Shown here one piece after another: positions 57,456 to 64,000 of a stretch of 64,000 nt of DNA (position 1 is the stretch's first letter; each line of letters starts with the position of its first letter). Position numbers and translations under genes: made by a program. Origin of the DNA: Agrypnia vestita (Eukaryota; Arthropoda; Insecta; Trichoptera; Phryganeidae); assembly GCA_016648135.1 (NCBI GenBank), contig JADDOH010002290.1:124001-188000 (forward strand), given 5' to 3'. The notes under the pieces were generated by a model. That model was not told the origin of the DNA. It was given only the letters and a program-made list of their open reading frames with translations, and did no database searches.

Positions 57456-58068
57456 ATTGTAAAATGATGGAAAACGCAGCTATTTATTTATGTAAGTAAT
57501 TTAACAAATTCATCTTATTTTACACAATTATCTTAATAATTTATTACCCCCCAAAAAGTGTTCCCACTCGTATTACGGAGAAGAATTCACATTTTCTACG
57601 ATACAAAATATTTAAATCTATCGGATGGTTTAAAATTCTAATGTGACGCGACTATGTTTGAGAAAGTTCTAGAAGTCCGGAGCTAAAATTCATTGCTTTG
57701 CTGCAAACATGAGTCAGTCAGTATATTATTGTGACAGATAAATGAGCAAAATAGAAACAAAGACAATAAATAAGGGATACAAGAATGAAATACGTCTACG
57801 TTTACGTGCGGAATAATCTCGAGTAATAGTTAGTGGGAATTAAGAAATATACGTGTAGTAAATTTATGCTTTGAGTGTATTTTTTTGAGAGTTGAGTGAA
57901 TTTTTTTGAGTGCTTCATTTTGTCTCCCACCGCTGCGAACCCGTGACGATAAGTTTTTATAAAAAAATCTTAATAAATATAGAAAATAGCGTTAATAAAG
58001 CAAAAAGAAATATTTTTTTATTTTTTATTCGAATTGAAACTTACAACGCATGAAAATGTTGTGCAAAG
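57456..58068. other. Unassigned intron sequence
   Basis: AT-rich. No gene. 57640-57960 has weak LTR-like wording (GCGACTATGTTTGAGAAAG, GAATAATCTCGAGTAATAG) but no defined ends. Confidence 0.35.
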
Positions 58069-58104
58069 AAAAAGATCGAAATATTCAAATGTTTCGATCT
58101 TTTT
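58069..58104. repeat. Perfect 13-bp hairpin
   Basis: AAAAAGATCGAAA (58069-58081) and its exact reverse complement TTTCGATCTTTTT (58092-58104), ten-base loop. It ends in a T run, but in an insect intron this does not imply a bacterial-type terminator. Confidence 0.85.
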
Positions 58105-58194
58105 TCTAATCCATACTCCATGTATCTATTAATCGCTTACAATAATATCTATAAAATTACTTACCTAAATATGATATGTTTAGTGTGTATATAA

Positions 58195-58295
58195 ATGTAT
58201 GTAAGTGTGTGTGTGTGTGTATGTGTGTGTTTGTGCATTAGTGTGTATCTGTGTATGTACGTGTGTGGTTGTGTTTGTTCACGTGTGCGTTGCAT
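58195..58295 (+). repeat. Imperfect (TG)n microsatellite
   Basis: GTGTGTGTGTGTATGTGTG and related TG-rich sequence over about 100 bp. Confidence 0.9.
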
Positions 58296-60534
58296 GTTGG
58301 TTTCAAGCCTATGAATTCATTATTTGAATTTCTTTAGTTTTTGCTTAAGAATATAATTTGTGTTTGCGAATAAGTCCATGCCAATGGAATTCTCATACTT
58401 CAAGAATAAATTTATGATTCCACTGACAACTGAATATCATAATATGAGTATCGAGGAATATAGAAATACATCACAAAATAAATACAGAAATATTAAGCAA
58501 ATAGAAAACTTATGAAAATTGGAGAATTAAGAGACATAAAAATAAAGCCAAAAATAAATACATAAACATCAAGTAAAGCATAATACATGTGAAAATAAGA
58601 AAATCGCGGAGCATTGAAATGAAGCTGAAAATAAATACTTAAAAAATTAAGGGTATAATATATATGTCAAAATGATTTTTTTATTTTATTTTAATAATTT
58701 TACATCACAATTTCTTACAAAATAAAAACCCACCAATCAGCGAGACCGGCATATCAGTAGTTTTTTATTTTAACAAGATAAAATAACATAACAAGTTTAT
58801 AAAAACATAAAGAAAAAGGAGACAGTAAAGAAATGATCATAATAAATTAACAAAAAAATAACTATGATAATACGTCACTTAATCAGTATAATTCTTTATT
58901 ATTGATTATCCAGTAACATAAAAATAAAACATAAAATAAACTACAAATATTAAGCAAAGTTTGTGACCTCTAATGAATTTTTCTGAGGTATTCTTTAATG
59001 TGTATTTATATATTCCAGAAAACTCTTACCAGATGATTCTAAGCAGTCATAAAAACCTGAGAACTTTTCTTAAGAAATTAATTAGTCTCCTGACTAAAAA
59101 TCTCTTATCATATAGCAAGACTTACGAACTGATTTGAAAAAGAAATGCTTCCAACGAGGTAACACCGTCAAGTTTTTGTGGATACGCAGAGGGACTGAAA
59201 AACAGTTGGAGATGCTGGGGGAAAATCCTGATGCCGTGAACCTAAAATATTGTGAACCGCTGATGTTCACGCACATCACACAAAATTCTCGTTACTTATT
59301 AAGAATTATTTTTCTTTGTTTTTCTTTATCTGAATTGAAATTGTTTTTCTCTTTATTTGAAGCAACATCGTTCAAAAAGATTTTGTTTTATCATTTCTTA
59401 GTATTTGTGACTAACAGAATTATGCGTATAATAGAATAACGTTATTAGGTATAACATTTTAACCTTAACGTACTTTTTCTGAATAACCATCCAATTTTAC
59501 GCTACATACCCGTATGAATTGGATTTTAATCTACATTTTAGCGGGGTGAATAATTTGTACCAGAATCGTTTTTTTTCACTTTATTTGTATTATTTGAAAA
59601 CTGATTTTTGAAACTTTATAACCAGGTTTCCAATAAAAGACTGAGTATCCAACATTTTAATTAAAAGAACGAAAGGAAATTTTATTAAAGAGTGAGTGCA
59701 TATTCTTTTTTTTTTATAATATGAATAAGTTTTATAGGTGATATCAGTTTCAAATTATATGACATAAAAAACAAATTCAAAGGAGAAGACCATTTGATTC
59801 ATTTGCTTCGAAAAACGAAATCGTTGCGATATTAAAAAGTATACATTTTTCGTAGGAACGAGTTGTTTGACTGATGAAAAACGCAAAAAAGTATGATAAA
59901 AATGAAGATACATTCAGACTAAAAAATTGGTTTGTTGACGGCATTTGAGTGAAATGAAATGTTTCAGGATTTGTGTGAAATGAAAAGGTGAATGTTTTTC
60001 TTGCCAAATGATGTAATAGCATATCGCAACAAATGAGATTTTTTTCATGAAAGTAACAGCATATTGAAAATAATTTTCAGTTAAAAATTCATAATAATCA
60101 ACGGCGCAATTTATAAAAAAATCACAACCAAAATGTACATCACATAGTTGATAATACTATTAGAAAGATTTATGCTAAATTCAAGTAAAATCGGTCTCAT
60201 AGTTTTTGAGATATTTCCTCAACCGGTCTGAAAAAAAAAGTTACGAGTGAAATGTAAAAGAATAATAAAATTCGCTTAAAAATCGCAATTACTCAGCCAA
60301 TATTTTGAATTTTGGAATGAATGATGATTCAAATGTTTCTCAAAACTTCAGGCTATAAGATAAAATTTAAATTTAAAAAAAAATAATTAAATATCAATGT
60401 GGTGTTACCCCTTGACTATCAGTATTTTTATTGATTAAACAACCGGACGTTATAAAATAATAATTATATTAGCCTTAACAATATTTTTATATGAAAGTGT
60501 GTTCTAAGAAAACTATTACTGGATTTGGTCCAGA
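58296..60534. other. Unassigned intron sequence
   Basis: Strongly AT-rich. 58430-58660 is a run of short diverged repeats of AAAATAAATAC...AAATA..AAG type. Open frames at 59094-59439 on both strands overlap and lack any motif. Confidence 0.4.
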
Positions 60535-60819
60535 GGGATTAATTAATTAAGGATAAATTAACAGAGACCAGTACAATATATGAAATGTTCTTGATTCGAA
60601 ACGTAGGTATATAATAGACCTTTCAAAAATTTGATAATATGTGGATGTTCTTACGATGGAATTGGTGAACGTCGCATTGTGTAGAGTGATCACTTAAACC
60701 AGCTCATATAGATTGTATGCCCTGAGTCTCCGTACAAGAGACTTCCATTCACTTTTCTCATATATAAATAGCTTCGTCTGTGTGAGACTTCTTTAATTTA
60801 TCCTTAATTGATATTACCC
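60535..60819. mobile_element. MITE family C, most complete copy
   Basis: About 285 bp with inverted ends GGGATTAATTAATTAAGG...(60535-60560) and the inverted form at 60794-60819 (TAATTTATCCTTAAT...CCC). It contains CAGCTCATATAGATTGTATG and ATATAAATAGCTTCGTCTG blocks that recur at 8630-8695, 11440-11620, 16510-16685, 23640-23700, 45470-45645, 48480-48545 and 53250. Non-coding. Confidence 0.7.
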
Positions 60820-61560
60820 TTGTTACCTCTACGTGAGTTAAATAAATTTTATACTTTTTTACTACTCAAGTTTCGAAAGAAACAGAATCTCCCGTCAGAG
60901 TGAATTATTAAATATTAAATATTATTTTACTACAGAGATAACAAAGTTAACATTATTATTATTTTATCATGAATAATCTCTGCAAAGTAAAAGCAAAATC
61001 CAACAATAATATAACCGGACCTTAGTTTATCAATTTACCTAATTTTTTTATTTCCAATAAATTTTCTCAAAATTTAAGTCACCTAATTAATTTTTGTTTT
61101 GCTGTAATTTTTGTGGTTATTTTTATATTCAATAAACAAAATTATATATTAATACACTGCAAAATTGTTTTTTTTATATACGACTTCAAAAACTGGTTAC
61201 AACCTGGTTTTACATATTAATGCAATTTGAAAATCGGTATTTCAAAAGTCTTTGTATAAGCCCTACTACATACGCAGGTTAGGTACTTGCGAGAAAAAGA
61301 TTTCTTCAATTCCTTCCTTTTCAGTAGGCGGCTGGCTGTAAAGTGTGTCAAGGCTTCGGACCACACCTTTAGCGCCTCCGCGGCGAGATATAGGGGTCGT
61401 AAATCACCTGTGAAGCAACCGGTGGCGACACCCTTAGGGTTCAGGATAAATATGGCCGTGGTTAACATTTCAAATTCCATTTCAAACATCATACTGTAAT
61501 CAACTAGTATCTAGTAAAAAATTTAAAATATTCGGTACCGTCGTTCAACATCTTTGGGTA
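60820..61560. other. Unassigned intron with a GC-richer patch
   Basis: 61310-61450 is GC-richer and open on both strands, with a TTCCTTTTCAG acceptor-like sequence at about 61313-61324. Reading on from it gives RRLAVKCVKASDHTFSA-type sequence of no known family. Not called as an exon. Confidence 0.35.
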
Positions 61561-61640
61561 TTGACATAAAACGGATATGGATGTGTAGTGATACAATTTT
61601 TGACGTTTCGCTGGAGTCGTATCACAGCATCTTCAGAAGC
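61561..61640 (-). mobile_element. Penelope-like 3' end fragment (minus)
   Basis: The minus strand reads CTGAAGATGCTG, an 11-base loop and CAGCGAAACGTC (61602-61636), followed by ACAATTTTTGACG-side sequence and AAAACGGATAT, as at 2490-2575. Confidence 0.55.
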
Positions 61641-61689
61641 GTGCACTTTCGCCGCGGGGATTAATGACTTACACCCTTAACTGTTTTTA

Positions 61690-62660
61690 ATCTTCTTCTT
61701 CTTCTGATACTGGCTGAAGACCACTAAGGCCTGGTTGCGCAGAATCTCCACCTCTTGGACTCCGAGCAGTATTTTCATATTGACACTTGTCGTGGCTGTA
61801 GGAGGAATTAAAGAAAACGCTGGAATGCAATAACGGATTTATTGATTACTGAATAATTAATTATTCAAAGTAAAAGGTCATTTATCACTATTAAATGTAA
61901 CGCCATTCCTTAAATTAAACTGTTTCGCAGGTTTATCACTCGTAAATAGACACTTTATATTCGCTTTAACACTTTATTCACTAGTCACTAGAATATTCCA
62001 CCCAATTTCCGCACTTATCAATTTCGCTTCGGTTTATTTCGCTACGTAAGAACTTTCCAGAATATTGCTGTCAAATTACCGCTCGCTTGTCACCACTGGT
62101 CTCTCGCAACTCGCCGGCACCGCTCGCTTGGCCAGCCTGGCCCGCAGCTCGAGACTGCCTTCGCTTTGTTATCGCCTGTCGACCGCGTTCAAAAAAACAA
62201 CAGACTCCTCCTTACTCCCGTGTGCCATATTTATATTCGCTAATGCTGATATGAAATTCCCAGACGTTTCCAGCATTAACGAGAACTTTCTCGCGGTTTC
62301 CAAACATTTGGAAATGTTTCTCGTAAGCCGTAGATTATGCTAGGCCGTTCTGGAATCTTCGGTAGTATTTTAATCATTTCAAACAACTGTCACTTGACAT
62401 GCGTGTGTGATTCTTTTTAGCCTTGTTACAATATTTTGGGCAGTCTTCCAGGCATCCATCTTCCCTCTGGTTTCCCATGTAGGGCAAGATGTGGTAGTCG
62501 TTCTTTCCACATGGTCTCTTTAATACCTTCTTCTTTGTCTCCTTCATCTGACAACATCTCGGATATCACACATTTTTCTTATTCTGTCGCATAGAGTCTT
62601 TCTTGCCTGTTCAGAGGGTTTTTATCTCTGAAGGTTCTAAAAAGTGATTCATTACATATT
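61690..62660 (-). pseudogene. LINE C-terminal relic split by an LTR
   Basis: The right part (62431-62660), read on the minus strand, gives fragments MWKERLPHLALHGKPEGRWM and PGRLPKI across frames. It corresponds to the WRDHVERM...PEGRRPPGRPPKRW block at 26470-26765, and its upstream DNA also aligns with that copy. The left part (61690-61776) ends in CTTCTTCTTCTTCTGAT, the GAA-type tail of the same LINE. The solo LTR 61781-62430 sits between. Confidence 0.6.
61781..62430 (-). mobile_element. Solo LTR (Gypsy-type), 650 bp, with ATAT target duplication
   Basis: Minus strand: starts TGTAACAAGGCTAAAAAG at 62430 and ends ACAAGTGTCA at 61781. ATAT flanks both ends (61777-61780 and 62431-62434). It belongs to the same subfamily as 41175-41778, with shared AGAACGGCCTAGCATAATCT and a TATAAATATGGC TATA box near 62230. 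The 92-codon plus-strand frame at 62065 is antisense inside the LTR. No internal genes. Confidence 0.9.
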
Positions 62661-63359
62661 ATGTCAATTCTTTTTTCGATGCCATAGACTAATATTGTTA
62701 ATTATTATAAAAATTATTACATAATATACCAATGTATAACTATTTATGTCAGGATATACATAATTCATAAATTAATATACTTATTTCCTTCAGTAATGTT
62801 TCAGAAATCTACAATAATAGATAATCTATGTACATTTCAAATGTAGGCATGCTCATACTTCATTGAAAAATATTTTTGACTTATTTTATTATACTTCTGA
62901 GCCCTTGATACGTTTCTTTAGGAGCTTTTTTCCTAATGAAAATTTATATTCTAACCACACCATTTGATAATTTATGTCTTACTTTATTAAATTATTAATA
63001 CAAACAGCATGAGACCTTACGTCATAAGCGCGATAATGCAAGTGCTAAAGAATAGATTGGCAACCAGCCTTCTAATATTCGGGCTAGTTAAGGTGAGTTA
63101 TGTGAAAAATATTGAATAATGGATTAGGGTGACCAATATTGTATTGAACCAGCGTAGACTCGGCGTTTCTCAGGTGCAGACAAATCATTTATTTTGTAAA
63201 ATGTTCAAAGTGAAACATTGTGGAAATTCATTTTTAATATGTTAAATATGAACTGAATTGAAAAACACTGTTTTTTTCCACTATAGGTATATTTTATTTA
63301 AATATTAAAACGTTTTCGAGATCAGTCCCATTATCAATAACAAAATTTCAACTTAACTT
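62661..63359. other. Unassigned intron sequence
   Basis: AT-rich; no gene or repeat partner recognised. Confidence 0.4.
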
Positions 63360-63660
63360 TACGAACGGACGGACGGACGGACAGACAACGAAATTATTAT
63401 GTTTGATGACGTACGTGTAAATATCAATACGTTATGAATTTTTTTCTTTCAAAGCGAATTTTTGAAAAATAATGGAATTAATTTCGGTTGGATGGTTTGC
63501 GTGCTTATTCAACCATGGTTAGATATTCTAGAATAAACTTAATTGGGTGTATATCTAAATAGTACATAATTGATTGGCTCTTCTAAACCTCGAAATGTAC
63601 ACGAAATGAAATCGACAGACGTAGAGACAGACGGACACAAGGAAATTATTATGTTTGATA
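63360..63660 (+). repeat. Dispersed repeat family F, copy 2, with GGAC-repeat tails
   Basis: (ACGG)n/GGACAGAC at 63362-63387, then a segment matching 39880-40060 (AATAATGGAATTAATTTC, GGTTGGATGGTTTGCGTG), then a second tail AGACAGACGGACAC at 63628-63642 and AATTATTATGTTTGAT. The tail occurs twice, so two elements may be joined. Confidence 0.7.
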
Positions 63661-64000
63661 ATTAATAGGACATACATGATTACTTTGTAATCACCTATAT
63701 AGTGATGTTGCTATCGCCGATATACTGAAATACGGTACATATAGGACTTAGCAAAGACTCATTTAATGTTCCGCCCAATCACCAGGGCTTAGAATACATT
63801 TAAATTCCGACAGGGGGTATATAAAAAAAAGTTGAAATATTTGGGGAAAAGTCGTCATTACTATATCATGGGTGCTGGCTATAAATAAGTAAAATACTTA
63901 TTCTTGACGAACCGGCATCTAAAAGTACCGTCATTTATGACGGGTTACAGCTAGTTCTTAAATAAATTTTGTTAAACATATTTAACTGTGAATAGTTGCG
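63661..64000 (-). repeat. CTAGCTG-class repeat head (minus) at window end
   Basis: On the minus strand, AACTAGCTGTAACCCGTCAT is followed by AAATGACGGTACTTTTAG (63928-63957). The CCGTCA...TGACGG inverted repeat is shared with 35670 and, in part, with 33421 and 33808. The element probably runs leftwards to the GGACAGAC tail near 63640. Confidence 0.55.

Larger units (their letters stand above)
13737..64000 (+). other. Synaptotagmin intron continuing past the window (over 50 kb)
   Basis: It starts with a strong GTAAGT donor. No C2A or C2B coding segment was recognised on the plus strand downstream, so the intron seems to fill the rest of the window. The content is almost wholly transposable elements and AT-rich sequence. 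A very small or unusual exon could have been missed. Confidence 0.55.

Noticed and set aside
58069..58110. Rho-independent terminator (hairpin plus T run)
   Set aside because: Eukaryotic intron context; the hairpin is AT-rich and no gene ends there.
61313..61500. Possible exon after a TTCCTTTTCAG acceptor
   Set aside because: No donor in frame, no recognised protein sequence, and frames open on both strands.
62065..62343. 92-codon plus-strand frame
   Set aside because: Antisense within a solo LTR; open by chance in the GC-richer promoter region.

Overview
This window looks like a gene-poor piece of an insect (at least arthropod) nuclear genome. It is strongly AT-rich, has spliceosomal exon signals, and is packed with insect-style transposable elements: mariner and other Tc1/mariner elements, Penelope-like retroelements (PLEs), Gypsy-type solo LTRs, LINE relics, tRNA-derived SINEs and foldback MITEs. 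There is no bacterial-type gene organisation. I cannot name the species.

Host gene: two short plus-strand exons, 1136-1277 and 13593-13736, join in phase. Together they encode part of the variable linker of a synaptotagmin, most like the SYT3/6/9/10 group (insect Syt-alpha type). The second exon ends just before where the first C2 domain should start. The C2 exons and the transmembrane exon are not visible, so nearly the whole window appears to be intron: one of about 12.3 kb, and one running from 13737 past the right edge.

Intron 1 (1278-13592) holds a tandem repeat zone (1610-4650), a foldback MITE, a solo LTR (5616-7478) carrying an inserted mariner with an intact 339-residue transposase, a PLE fragment with inverted ends (7775-8366), a decayed Tc1/mariner-type element with long terminal inverted repeats (8736-10165), and a PLE whose 5' and 3' parts lie head to head (12066-12860).

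The second intron holds further solo LTRs (18488-19036, 40279-40697, 41175-41778, 52680-53147, 61781-62430), a second and broken mariner copy (27451-28736), a repeat with arrays of heat-shock-element pentamers (about 27017-27190), LINE relics, more PLE ends, SINEs, several MITE families and near-perfect hairpins. Two minus-strand open frames of unknown identity (52114-52488 and 53858-54124) flank one LTR.

Most things here act on each other by insertion. The mariner sits in the LTR at 5616-7478; the LTR at 61781-62430 splits a LINE relic; mariner copy 2 lies at the edge of the heat-shock-element repeat, which itself lies in a LINE relic. Three solo LTRs have the same ATAT target duplication. 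All similarity statements come from reading the sequence by eye and from remembered family motifs; no database search was run.
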